This document shows, piece after piece, positions 1 through 8,201 of a stretch of DNA of 64,000 nucleotides. The notes beneath the pieces are model-generated. The model was not told the origin of the DNA. It worked only from the letters and a program-made list of their open reading frames with translations, and ran no database searches. This stretch comes from CAZHLD01 sp964533185 (lineage in GTDB: Bacteria; Acidobacteriota; Terriglobia; Acidiferrales; UBA7541), in contig CAZHLD010000001.1 in assembly GCA_964533185.1 (NCBI GenBank), positions 1-64,000 on the forward strand, in the 5' to 3' direction. The position numbers and the translations under genes were made by a program. Each line of letters starts with the position of its first letter. The stretch's first letter is position 1.

Positions 1-22
1 GTAGGCGGCCCGCCTGCGGCGG

Positions 23-775
23 GTGGCCACCATCCACGCGGTGCTCGAACAGGCCCAGCAGGCCATCGCGGCGCGGCGGGCGGCCGCGCTGTCGGCGGCA
101 GAGTTCCCGATCTTGGTGGTAGATGCACTGCATCATCGCTATCGCCGACGCGCTCAGCGCGGCCGGCGCGAAGGCGTGCCGCGCGTGGCGGTGGGCGTGC
201 GACGCGACGGCAGTTTCGCCGTGCTCGACTGGCTGGCGGCACGAGCAGAAACCACCGCCGCCTACCAACAACGGTTCCCGCGGTTCTGGCAGCGCGGTTT
301 GCAACGGATCGAGTTGCTGGTCAGCGACGGAGCCGAAGCCATCGCCACTGCCGCAGCGATGGTCTACCCCGCCGCGGAGCATCCACTCGGCCTGGCCCAC
401 TGGTTCCGCAACCGGGAAGCGCTCACCCCGGCCCTGCGCTTCGAGCAGCGCCGCAAGTTCCGCCGCCAGTTCTGGCATCTGTGGGACGCCCTGGACGAGA
501 GAGAACTGCGCGGTTGGGCGCGGCGCTTCTGTGCCCGCTGGCGGTTCTGGGCGCCGGAGATGGTCGAGAAGTTCGGCGACGAGTTGCACCGGGTGCTGGC
601 TTACCTGCGCTGGCCGCCGCGCTGGCGACATCGCTTGCGCACCTCCAACCTGGCCGAAGACTTCTTCCGCCATCTGCGCAAATATCTGAATCGCTTTCCC
701 GGCTGCGTCGATGCCGCCCATGCCGAGCAGGTCCTGGGCTGCTTCCTGCTCGCCGCCGAAGGAATGCACTCGTGA
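23..775 (+). CDS. IS256/mutator-type transposase, N-terminally incomplete
   Basis: This is a DDE transposase that would cut and paste its own insertion sequence. The three acidic residues sit in family-like contexts: VVDALH near residue 33, VSDGAEAI near 100 and SNLAEDFF near 211, followed by a basic HLRKYLNRFPG stretch typical of the mutator/IS256 C-terminus. At 250 residues it lacks roughly the first 130-150 residues of a normal ~400-aa family member, which carry the DNA-binding part. An in-frame TAG at positions 2-4 closes the frame, so either the N-terminus lies in another frame upstream of the window or the gene is decayed. The GTG at 23 is only the first possible start. No terminal inverted repeat could be recognised downstream. 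Confidence 0.75.
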   Translation: MATIHAVLEQAQQAIAARRAAALSAAEFPILVVDALHHRYRRRAQRGRREGVPRVAVGVRRDGSFAVLDWLAARAETTAAYQQRFPRFWQRGLQRIELLVSDGAEAIATAAAMVYPAAEHPLGLAHWFRNREALTPALRFEQRRKFRRQFWHLWDALDERELRGWARRFCARWRFWAPEMVEKFGDELHRVLAYLRWPPRWRHRLRTSNLAEDFFRHLRKYLNRFPGCVDAAHAEQVLGCFLLAAEGMHS

Positions 776-988
776 GGTCCTCCCATGGCCCGGAGCACAC
801 CCCACCCTCTTTCAACAGAAACACTGGACAGTCCCCGATCCAGGACATGGTTGCGGCCCCAAAGGGCGGCTGTTAGAATCGAATACCTGCCCGATCAAAA
901 CAGAGGGGCAGGGGGGCGGTACTCTACCATTTGATTCCCAGGATGTGCTTTTGTTTCCGGCCATTACCGCCCACACGGAAGGAGGAGC

Positions 989-2386
989 TTGTCCAAATAC
1001 GATTTGGCCATTGTTGGAAGCGGTCCCGGCGGCTATGTTGCGGCAATCCGTGCCGCCCAGTGGGGCCTGAAGACAGCAGTCATTGAAAAGGATGGATTCC
1101 TCGGGGGGGCCTGCCTGCACGTTGGCTGTATTCCGACCAAGGTCTTGCTTCACCATGCCGAGATTTACGACCACATCAAGAGAGCCAGCGAGTTCGGAAT
1201 CGAGATCAAGGGCTACCAACTCGTCTGGGAAAGTGTGCTGGCTCGAAAGGACAAGATTGTCAAGAAGCATTCCAAAGGGATCGAGCTGCTGTTCCGGAAG
1301 CACAAAATTGAGTCCATCCAGGGGCGGGGGCGCATTGCTGGGACGGGGCGAATTGTGGTTGAGAACGAAGGGAAGACATCCGAAATCGAAGCCAAGAACA
1401 TAATGCTTGCAACCGGCTCCGAAGCGCGATCGCTGCCGGGCGTGGACTTTGACGGCAAGACAATTCTGAGCAATCGGGAAATCCTCGGGTTGCCCGAAGT
1501 GCCGAAGTCGCTCATTGTCGTAGGAGCAGGAGCGGTCGGGGTCGAGTTCGCCTCAATTTACAACTCGTTCGGAGCCGAGGTGACCGTCCTGGAAATGCTG
1601 CCACGTATTGTGCCTGTCGAGGACGAAGAGATTTCCGCTGAGCTCGAAAAGGTTTTCCGAAAGAAGGGAATCCAAATCCAAACAGAGGCCAAAGTCGAGT
1701 CGATTAAGAAGAAATCCAAGGGCATCAGCGTGGCTTTCACAGACAGGTCCGGGAAAAAGCAAACCCTCTCTGCAGAAAAGATCCTGATTGCGGTCGGCCG
1801 CAAACCGCAGACTGAAAACCTGGGCCTGGAGAAGACGCGAGCCAAGGTTGAGCGCGGCTTTGTTCACGTCGGCCCCTATATGGAAACTGCAGAGCCGGGG
1901 CTCTATGCGATCGGCGATATCGTTGCCGGGTACCCGCAACTGGCTCATGCGGCATCGATGGAGGGACTTATCGCCGTCGGCAAAATGGCGGGGAAAGAGG
2001 TGCCGACCCTGGAGCGCAGCCGGATTCCGAATGCCACCTACTGTGAGCCGCAGATTGGCTCAGTCGGGCTGACAGAAAAACAAGCGCGAGATGCGGGGAT
2101 CGCTGTGAAAACGGGCAAGTTCCCGTTTCTCGGAAACAGCAAAGCTACCATCCTCGGGCAGCACGAAGGATTTATCAAGGTGGTCGCGGAGGAGAAATAC
2201 GGCGAAATACTCGGCGTGCACATCATCGGTCCACTCGCCACGGAAATCATCGCTGAGGCGGTCACGGCGATCCAAATGGAGGCTACACTGGACGACATGA
2301 TGTTTATGGTCCATGCGCACCCGACGGTATGGGAAGCGATGGGTGACGCTTTCAATTCCGTACGCCGACTGACCATCAACGCGTAA
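989..2386 (+). CDS. lpdA: Dihydrolipoyl dehydrogenase (E3)
   Basis: The enzyme reoxidises the dihydrolipoyl arm of E2 and passes electrons through FAD to NAD+. The N-terminus carries the FAD-binding GSGPGG motif (10-15), the redox disulfide CLHVGC (C42, C47), a second Rossmann motif GAGAVG near 175, and the C-terminal HAHPTVWEA (442-450) with the active-site His-Glu pair. The length of 465 aa is normal. The TTG start is chosen because GGAGGAGC lies directly upstream and the product begins where E3 proteins usually begin. It is the first gene of a five-gene + strand cluster with lipB and the E1/E2 genes, so it very probably serves that complex. Confidence 0.95.
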   Translation: MSKYDLAIVGSGPGGYVAAIRAAQWGLKTAVIEKDGFLGGACLHVGCIPTKVLLHHAEIYDHIKRASEFGIEIKGYQLVWESVLARKDKIVKKHSKGIELLFRKHKIESIQGRGRIAGTGRIVVENEGKTSEIEAKNIMLATGSEARSLPGVDFDGKTILSNREILGLPEVPKSLIVVGAGAVGVEFASIYNSFGAEVTVLEMLPRIVPVEDEEISAELEKVFRKKGIQIQTEAKVESIKKKSKGISVAFTDRSGKKQTLSAEKILIAVGRKPQTENLGLEKTRAKVERGFVHVGPYMETAEPGLYAIGDIVAGYPQLAHAASMEGLIAVGKMAGKEVPTLERSRIPNATYCEPQIGSVGLTEKQARDAGIAVKTGKFPFLGNSKATILGQHEGFIKVVAEEKYGEILGVHIIGPLATEIIAEAVTAIQMEATLDDMMFMVHAHPTVWEAMGDAFNSVRRLTINA

Positions 2387-2457
2387 CAGCCCCATCGAGA
2401 AAAGCGGAGTGAGGGCTTCTGCACTGCACGGGCTCAGCAGGAAGGCAGCCGATCTTC

Positions 2458-3186
2458 ATGAATGAATTCTTAATCGTCGATCTGGGGCTTGCGGACTATA
2501 GGGAGACTTGGTCGCTCCAGCGACGGCTCGTGGCGGCGCGCAAAGCGGGCGCCATCCGCGATGTCCTGCTCATCTGCGAACATCCGCATGTCATTACTCT
2601 GGGTCGCAGCGGCAGAACGGAACACCTACTGGCCTCCGAGCGTCTCCTGCGGCAGATGGGAGTGGAGTTCCTCCCGACGGATCGCGGAGGCGATATCACC
2701 TATCACGGACCCGGACAGCTCGTTGGGTACCCCATTCTAAACCTTGCTGAACATCGGCGGGATGTTGGCTGGTACGTTCGACAGTTGGAAGAAACGATGA
2801 TCCGGGCAACGGCCGACTTCGGGATGCGTGCTGTTCGAAAGCCCGGGCGGACCGGTATCTGGATTGATGAGCACGGCGAGGAGAACAAGCTGGGTGCGAT
2901 CGGCGTCCATTTGAGCCGCTGGGTAACTTCGCATGGCTTCGCATACAATGTCGCCACCAATTTACGATTTTTCGACCTGATTGTGCCATGCGGGATTGCC
3001 GGAAGGGGTGTCACGTCGCTCGAACGGCTCTTCCATCGCCGCGTTTCACTTGGAGAAGCACTGACGCCCATAGCAATGCGGTTCGGCGAAGTCTTCGAGC
3101 GTGAGCCCCGATGGGCCACCCGAGGCGAGTTGGAACGAGAACTTGCCGGGCATGAACAAACTCTTGAGCCTGTAGCCGCAGAATGA
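2458..3186 (+). CDS. lipB: Octanoyl-ACP:protein octanoyltransferase
   Basis: LipB transfers the octanoyl group from acyl carrier protein to the lipoyl lysine of E2, the first step of lipoate assembly. The signature RGGDITYHGPGQ is at 76-87. The catalytic lysine is in ENKLGAIG (K144) and the acyl-accepting cysteine in VPCGIAGRG (C178). Length 242 aa is slightly longer than usual because of a C-terminal tail. It lies between E3 and E1 alpha on the same strand, which links cofactor attachment to the enzyme that needs it. No lipA (lipoyl synthase) is present in the window. Confidence 0.95.
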   Translation: MNEFLIVDLGLADYRETWSLQRRLVAARKAGAIRDVLLICEHPHVITLGRSGRTEHLLASERLLRQMGVEFLPTDRGGDITYHGPGQLVGYPILNLAEHRRDVGWYVRQLEETMIRATADFGMRAVRKPGRTGIWIDEHGEENKLGAIGVHLSRWVTSHGFAYNVATNLRFFDLIVPCGIAGRGVTSLERLFHRRVSLGEALTPIAMRFGEVFEREPRWATRGELERELAGHEQTLEPVAAE

Positions 3187-3211
3187 CCTCCAGTGGAGCA
3201 CGGAGCCAGAG

Positions 3212-4417
3212 ATGAACGTGTCATTGACGCGACAGCAGCACCTCGAGCTGTACTACTACATGAAGCTGAACCGGATGCTCGAGGAACAGATGGAGCGGCT
3301 GTTCCGCCAAAACAAAATTGTCGGAGGGCTATATTCGAGCCTGGGCCAGGAAGCCACTTCGGTTGGCACGGCGTATGCGCTTGAGCTGAGGGATTGGATG
3401 GCTCCGATGATCCGCAATATCGGAGCCCTGCTGGTCAAGGGGTTCAAGCCGCGGGACATTTTCACACAGCACATGGCGCGCTACACGGCTCCGACCCTGG
3501 GCAAGGATGGCACCAGCCATTTCGGCGATCTGAAAGAACGGCACGTGGTCTCGCCAATTTCCATGCTGGGCGATCTGATCCCGGTCATGGCCGGCGTTGC
3601 CATGGCTGGACGCTACCTGGGGCAGAAGATCGTCGCGATGACGTGGATCGGCGATGGCGGCACCTCAACAGGCGCATTTCATGAAGGTATGAATCTGGCC
3701 GCCGCGCAGCGAGCCCCATTCGTGTGTGTGGTCGAGAATAACCAATGGGCTTACTCGACTCCGGTCCGATTCCAGGTGCCGTTACGCGACCTGGCAGATC
3801 GCGCCAAGGCGTACGGAATCCCCAGCTACATTGTGGACGGAAACGATGTTGTAGCGGTATACACAACGAGCAAAGAGGCCGTCGAGCGCTGCCGGACGGG
3901 CGAGGGTCCAATCCTCATCGAAGCCAAGACGATGCGAATGAAGGGGCACGCGCAACACGATCCCGCCGAATATGTCCCACAGGAAATGGTGGAATACTGG
4001 AAGGCGCGCGACCCAATCATTCGCTACGAACAATACCTGACAGAAAATAAGCTCTGGGACGCAAAAACAAAGGAAGAAATCGACGCGCGGATCGAGCGCG
4101 AATTGCAGGAAGAACAAGAATTTGCGGAGAACTCGCCGCTGCCTCCCCCCGAACTGGCCGAGCAGGGCGTCTTTTGCGAAGGATGTCATACGATTGAGGC
4201 AAAGTGGGAAAGACCGATTGAGGAAGTCATGCCACCGAAATCGAGCGTTCGATCGGAATGGACGGTGAAGAACTTCGGGGGAATTGAAGTCGTGGAAGGC
4301 AGGACTCCAGCGCCGACCGTCGGCCTTTCAGGCGACGGGAGAAAGCCCACGGCCCGAGCGATTGGCAAGAAAACGAAAACTGGAAAAACAGTCGGCCGCA
4401 GTAAAGTGAGGAGATAA
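3212..4417 (+). CDS. pdhA: 2-oxoacid (pyruvate-type) dehydrogenase E1, alpha subunit
   Basis: This subunit binds thiamine diphosphate and decarboxylates the 2-oxoacid. The ThDP motif runs from GDGG (147-150) to the NN pair (176-177) in VVENNQWAYSTP. The HFGDLKERHVVSPISMLG stretch is typical of the branched-chain/pyruvate/acetoin E1 alpha family, so substrate choice cannot be fixed from sequence. At 401 aa it has about 50 extra residues at the C-terminus. This tail is rich in Lys/Arg/Thr/Pro and looks disordered. The ATG follows lipB by 25 nt, and the stop is 2 nt before the E1 beta start. Confidence 0.92.
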   Translation: MNVSLTRQQHLELYYYMKLNRMLEEQMERLFRQNKIVGGLYSSLGQEATSVGTAYALELRDWMAPMIRNIGALLVKGFKPRDIFTQHMARYTAPTLGKDGTSHFGDLKERHVVSPISMLGDLIPVMAGVAMAGRYLGQKIVAMTWIGDGGTSTGAFHEGMNLAAAQRAPFVCVVENNQWAYSTPVRFQVPLRDLADRAKAYGIPSYIVDGNDVVAVYTTSKEAVERCRTGEGPILIEAKTMRMKGHAQHDPAEYVPQEMVEYWKARDPIIRYEQYLTENKLWDAKTKEEIDARIERELQEEQEFAENSPLPPPELAEQGVFCEGCHTIEAKWERPIEEVMPPKSSVRSEWTVKNFGGIEVVEGRTPAPTVGLSGDGRKPTARAIGKKTKTGKTVGRSKVRR

Positions 4418-4419
4418 CA

Positions 4420-5394
4420 GTGGCCCAGGTGACGTTTCTGGAGGCGATCCGCCAAGCGCTCTTCGAGGAAATGGAGCGTGATCCCACGGTCGTCCTATTG
4501 GGGGAGGACGTGGGCGTGTACGGCGGCGCGTTTAAGGTCAGCGCAGGATTGCTTGAACGCTTCGGCTGGGAGAGAGTGATCGACACGCCGATCAGCGAGA
4601 CGGCGATCATCGGCGCGGCCGTCGGAATGAGTTACGCGGGGCTGCGGCCGGTGGCAGAAATGCAATTCATCGACTTTATTGCCTGCTGCTTCAACCAGCT
4701 CACCAACTTCGTTGCCAAGTCGCACTACCGCTGGGGTGCGCCAGTACCGATGGTGGTGCGAGGCCCGTCCGGAGGCGGCGTCCACGGTGGCCCGTTCCAC
4801 TCGGCCAACCCGGAGATGTACTTCGTGCATACGCCCGGACTCAAGGTGATATATCCATCGACAGCCTACGACGCGAAAGGGCTGCTCAAGTCCGCAATTC
4901 GGGACAACAACCCAGTGCTCTTCTTTGAGCACAAATTCCTCTATCGGCGAATCAAAGAAGAAATTCCAGCCGAAGACTACACAGTGCCGATCGGTAAGGC
5001 TGCAGTTAGGCGTGAAGGCCGGGACTTAACGATCATTTCCTACGCGGCGATGATGCATACGTCACTTGAGGCGGCGGACCTGCTCGCCAGGGAAGGAATT
5101 GAGGCAGAGGTAATGGACCTGCGCACCCTTTGCCCGCTGGACCGCGAGGCCATCCTTGCTTCGGTACGGAAAACGAATAAACTGCTGGTCGTTCATGAGG
5201 ACACTCGAACCGGCGGTATCGCCGGAGAGATCGCTGCGATCGTCTGCGAAGAGGCATTCGAGGACCTGGACGGACCTATCCTGCGCGTGACCTCGCTTGA
5301 CACGCCGGTGCCCTATTCACCTCCGCTTGAGGAACGGTTTCTGCCCAACGCGGAGAAGGTGGCCGCGGCCGCGCGCGAGCTGGCGAGATTCTGA
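4420..5394 (+). CDS. pdhB: 2-oxoacid (pyruvate-type) dehydrogenase E1, beta subunit
   Basis: The beta subunit completes the ThDP site and binds E2. Family motifs are visible: LLGEDVGVYGGAFKVS near 25-40, TPISETAIIGAAVG near 58-71, RGPSGGGVHGGPFHS near 113-127 and the C-terminal transketolase domain with MDLRTLCPLD. The length of 324 aa is standard. The GTG start lies 2 nt after the alpha-subunit stop and has AGGAGATAACA just upstream, so the two subunits are translationally coupled. This gives the balanced expression expected for an alpha2beta2 enzyme. Confidence 0.93.
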   Translation: MAQVTFLEAIRQALFEEMERDPTVVLLGEDVGVYGGAFKVSAGLLERFGWERVIDTPISETAIIGAAVGMSYAGLRPVAEMQFIDFIACCFNQLTNFVAKSHYRWGAPVPMVVRGPSGGGVHGGPFHSANPEMYFVHTPGLKVIYPSTAYDAKGLLKSAIRDNNPVLFFEHKFLYRRIKEEIPAEDYTVPIGKAAVRREGRDLTIISYAAMMHTSLEAADLLAREGIEAEVMDLRTLCPLDREAILASVRKTNKLLVVHEDTRTGGIAGEIAAIVCEEAFEDLDGPILRVTSLDTPVPYSPPLEERFLPNAEKVAAAARELARF

Positions 5395-5412
5395 ACACCT
5401 GAGGAGAAAGAC

Positions 5413-6765
5413 ATGCCTGTTGACGTCATCATGCCCCAGATGGGCGAGAGCATTTTTGAAGGCACGATCACGAAATGGCTGAAGAAGCCCGGCGAGCGCG
5501 TGGAGCGCGATGAGCCGCTCTTTGAAATCTCCACGGACAAGGTGGATGCAGAAATTCCTGCTCCCTCGGCTGGCGTTTTGAAAGAAATCAAGGTGGGTGA
5601 GGGACAGACGGTGCCGATCCAGACCGTCGTTGGTGTGATCGATACGGACGGAAAGACGTCTGCACCGGCGCCAGCCAAAACAGAACCGCCGAAGCCAGCG
5701 ACAGTCGAGACAACGCCTGCCCCGCCGCCAGCTTCCTCACGAGCCACAGCACAGGCACCGGTTGCGGCTACCCCTGCGGCCCGGGTTGATGGAGAGAAAG
5801 TTCGTAGCTCGCCGCTTGTCCGCCGGTTGGCCAAGGAGCACGGCATTGACCTCACGCAGCTCAGTGGCACCGGAGCCGGCAGGAGGATCAGTAAGAAAGA
5901 CATCCTCGCGGCCATTGAGACCAGTGGGGCGGCAAAGGAGGTCGCATCTGCTCCGGCTGCCGGGGGGCGTGTCCCCACTGCACCGGCAGCTCCAGCAGCG
6001 GCCCCCGGTGTGCCCGGCGGACAGGTGTACATTGCTCTCGACAGTGCCGTACCGCGGGAACGGATGTACTTCGGACACTACGAAGTCCAGCCGATGAGCG
6101 TGATGCGCCAGCGCATCGCGGAGCACATGCTGGCCTCGAAGCGCGTATCACCACACGTCTATTCGATCGACGAAGCCGACATGACGAGGATCGTGGAAAT
6201 CCGCGAGCGGACTAAGGCGGAGTTTGAGAAGCGACATGAACTTAAGCTTACCTTCATGCCGTTCTTTATTCGCGCGTGCATCGAAGGGTTGCGCGCATTT
6301 CCAACGGTGAACTCCTCGGTGGACGGCACAAATGTAGTGCTTCACAAGGAGATCAACATTGGCATGGCGGTGGCGTTGGATTGGGGCCTGATCGTGCCCG
6401 TGATCAAGAATGCTGAGGAGAAAAACTTCCTGGGCCTTCAGCGGTCAGTGACAGATCTGGCCGAGCGCGCGCGGAACAAGAAGCTGAAGCCGGACGAGGT
6501 TCAGGAAAGCACGTTTTCGATTACCAATCCGGGTGTTTTTGGCGGGTTAATGGGTTTGCCGGTGATCAGCCAGCCCAACGTGGCAATTCTAGGGCTGGGT
6601 ACAATCCAGAAGCGCCCTGTGGTCATCAACGATGCGATCGCGATCCGGTCAATGGTGTACCTGACCCTCAGCTACGACCACCGCGTGGTGGATGGGGCAA
6701 TCGCCCACCAGTTCATGCACAAGGTAAAGACGGCGCTCGAGAACTGGAACGAGGATATTCTCTAA
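5413..6765 (+). CDS. pdhC: Dihydrolipoamide acyltransferase (E2)
   Basis: E2 forms the core of the complex and carries the swinging lipoyl arm. Order of parts: lipoyl domain 1-77 with the lipoylated lysine in STDKVDAE (K43); an Ala/Pro-rich linker (about 80-130); the peripheral subunit-binding domain (about 133-175, PLVRRLAKEHGIDL and GTGAGRRISKKDIL); a second Ala/Pro linker; and the catalytic domain ending in DHRVVDG (422-428). Only one lipoyl domain is present, as in many branched-chain-type E2s. It ends the operon. Only 15 nt separate its stop from the convergent phage-side ORF at 6781, and I see no terminator hairpin between them. Confidence 0.94.
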   Translation: MPVDVIMPQMGESIFEGTITKWLKKPGERVERDEPLFEISTDKVDAEIPAPSAGVLKEIKVGEGQTVPIQTVVGVIDTDGKTSAPAPAKTEPPKPATVETTPAPPPASSRATAQAPVAATPAARVDGEKVRSSPLVRRLAKEHGIDLTQLSGTGAGRRISKKDILAAIETSGAAKEVASAPAAGGRVPTAPAAPAAAPGVPGGQVYIALDSAVPRERMYFGHYEVQPMSVMRQRIAEHMLASKRVSPHVYSIDEADMTRIVEIRERTKAEFEKRHELKLTFMPFFIRACIEGLRAFPTVNSSVDGTNVVLHKEINIGMAVALDWGLIVPVIKNAEEKNFLGLQRSVTDLAERARNKKLKPDEVQESTFSITNPGVFGGLMGLPVISQPNVAILGLGTIQKRPVVINDAIAIRSMVYLTLSYDHRVVDGAIAHQFMHKVKTALENWNEDIL

Positions 6766-6780
6766 ATAGCTCTCGACCAA

Positions 6781-6885
6781 CTAAGCTTCCCGTTCGGATC
6801 GAGACATGCCGGAGGCAGGCAAGCGTCCAGCGCCATCCTGATCCGTCACAAACCCGGCGGCATCTACCTCTTGCCCATCGGTCAT
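6781..6885 (-). CDS. 34-aa ORF coupled to the last phage gene
   Basis: The ATG overlaps the stop codon of the upstream 439-aa gene in an ATGA arrangement, the same coupling seen between the two genes before it. The product starts MTDGQEVDAAGFVTDQDG and is hydrophilic, with no motif I know. The overlap is the only support, so this may be chance. If real, it is the terminal gene of the phage transcript and ends 15 nt from pdhC. Confidence 0.35.
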   Translation of the reverse strand: MTDGQEVDAAGFVTDQDGAGRLPASGMSRSEREA

Positions 6886-8201
6886 AACTCCATACCACCC
6901 ATCACAACAGGCCTGTTGCCCCATTGGTCGGCCATAACCTTGAGCATGGCGCGAAAGTTGCTCGATCCGGCGAGCGCCGTAGTGGAAAAGCCCATTGAGG
7001 AAGCTGCCTGACTCAGAGCCGACTGCTGCGCGACGTTGAGCTGGTTCCACCGGGTCGTCAGGGTGATCGTGCCGCCGAAAAGTCGCGTGTTCCCCTGAAC
7101 CGCATTGAGCCGCTGAAAGAACTGCATCATTTGAGCAACAGTGCGGAGAAGCTGCCGCCACGTAACTGCGGTCGTTACCCAGTTGCTGGCCGGGATGTTC
7201 AGCGCCTCAAGAACCGTGCGCGCCGATGTGACCTCGGCGGCAGTTAAGGTTGTATCCAGATTGACCGGCAGAGCAAAGACGTCCGCGTTGTTGGTGAGCG
7301 TGGCATCCTGCGCGGCAGTCACTTCAGCACGCACCAGCATCACCGGCTCCGCGCCGTAATCCATCGCGTTCCACGGTGCGCCCAGCGAATCGAAATGTTT
7401 AGGTCGACGGCCATCGGTATGGTCTGCGCCCGTGCCGATGACCGGCACGACGTAGAAGCGGCCGAACGTGGCCTGCGCCTGCACCACACTCGGGCCGAAC
7501 CAGCGCATCGCGGCCAGTTTGCTGCGTGTGCCGCCTGCGTACATACGGCCAAGCGAGGAGACAAATATACGTCGAGGCGGAGGCCGTCCTCCCAAATTGC
7601 CGCCCTCCCAGTCATCCAGTCGCATGGAGGTGCTTACGGAATAGCCGGAAATCCCCGCCGCACCCGACGAGTGCGCGCTATCGGTCTGTGCCCCGGGCGG
7701 CGATTGGGTCGAACCGTTGACTTTAGGCGTGAGTGTGGTGCCGCTGACCTCAAGCCGGAGCACGGCGTTCACCGCCAATGCCGCGCCGAGGGAGCCAAGC
7801 TGTGTCCAGGTGCCCGCGACCATCTTGAAGAGGAAGGTCTTACCGCCCCCGGAGCCATCGGCGTAGAAGCCGTAGTAGCTGGCCGCCCCACCGGTGGCCG
7901 CACGCACGGCAACGCCAATGGTCTGCCCGGTGGTGGTACTGTTGGCGAGCTTGCCCTGAGCGTACTGGTCGTTTCCGAAGGTGTCTGCGTTCCAGCGAGC
8001 GCCGCATTCGGTGGTGGCCTGATTAGGGGCAACGGCGTTGGTGTTGATGACGAAGTTGCCGGAGTTGAGAGACCAATTCGCGCTGTAGGTGGTCAGCGCG
8101 GTGCCGTCCGTGCCGGTAAAGGCATCCGTGGCTGGCAGGACAGCCCACAACGCCGCAGCAAGCAGAAGCAGTAGAAGCGTCAGTGCGAGGGCACGCTTCA
8201 C
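6882..8201 (-). CDS. Signal-peptide-bearing phage-cluster protein with lectin-like beta-sandwich
   Basis: The function is not known. Residues 1-28 form a clear Sec-type signal: MKRA, ten or more leucines/alanines, then a cleavable LPATDA. Residues about 28-200 are Gly/Ser/Thr-rich and look like a concanavalin/LamG-type beta-sandwich (phrases such as YYGFYADGSGG, LRLEVSGTTLTPKVNG and MRLDDWEGGN). The C-terminal 150 residues are mostly helical and resemble a phage assembly or attachment segment. The start ATG overlaps the stop of the fibre gene at 8198 by 4 nt. A secreted protein is unexpected at this place in a tail cluster. Confidence 0.65.
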   Translation of the reverse strand: MKRALALTLLLLLLAAALWAVLPATDAFTGTDGTALTTYSANWSLNSGNFVINTNAVAPNQATTECGARWNADTFGNDQYAQGKLANSTTTGQTIGVAVRAATGGAASYYGFYADGSGGGKTFLFKMVAGTWTQLGSLGAALAVNAVLRLEVSGTTLTPKVNGSTQSPPGAQTDSAHSSGAAGISGYSVSTSMRLDDWEGGNLGGRPPPRRIFVSSLGRMYAGGTRSKLAAMRWFGPSVVQAQATFGRFYVVPVIGTGADHTDGRRPKHFDSLGAPWNAMDYGAEPVMLVRAEVTAAQDATLTNNADVFALPVNLDTTLTAAEVTSARTVLEALNIPASNWVTTAVTWRQLLRTVAQMMQFFQRLNAVQGNTRLFGGTITLTTRWNQLNVAQQSALSQAASSMGFSTTALAGSSNFRAMLKVMADQWGNRPVVMGGMEL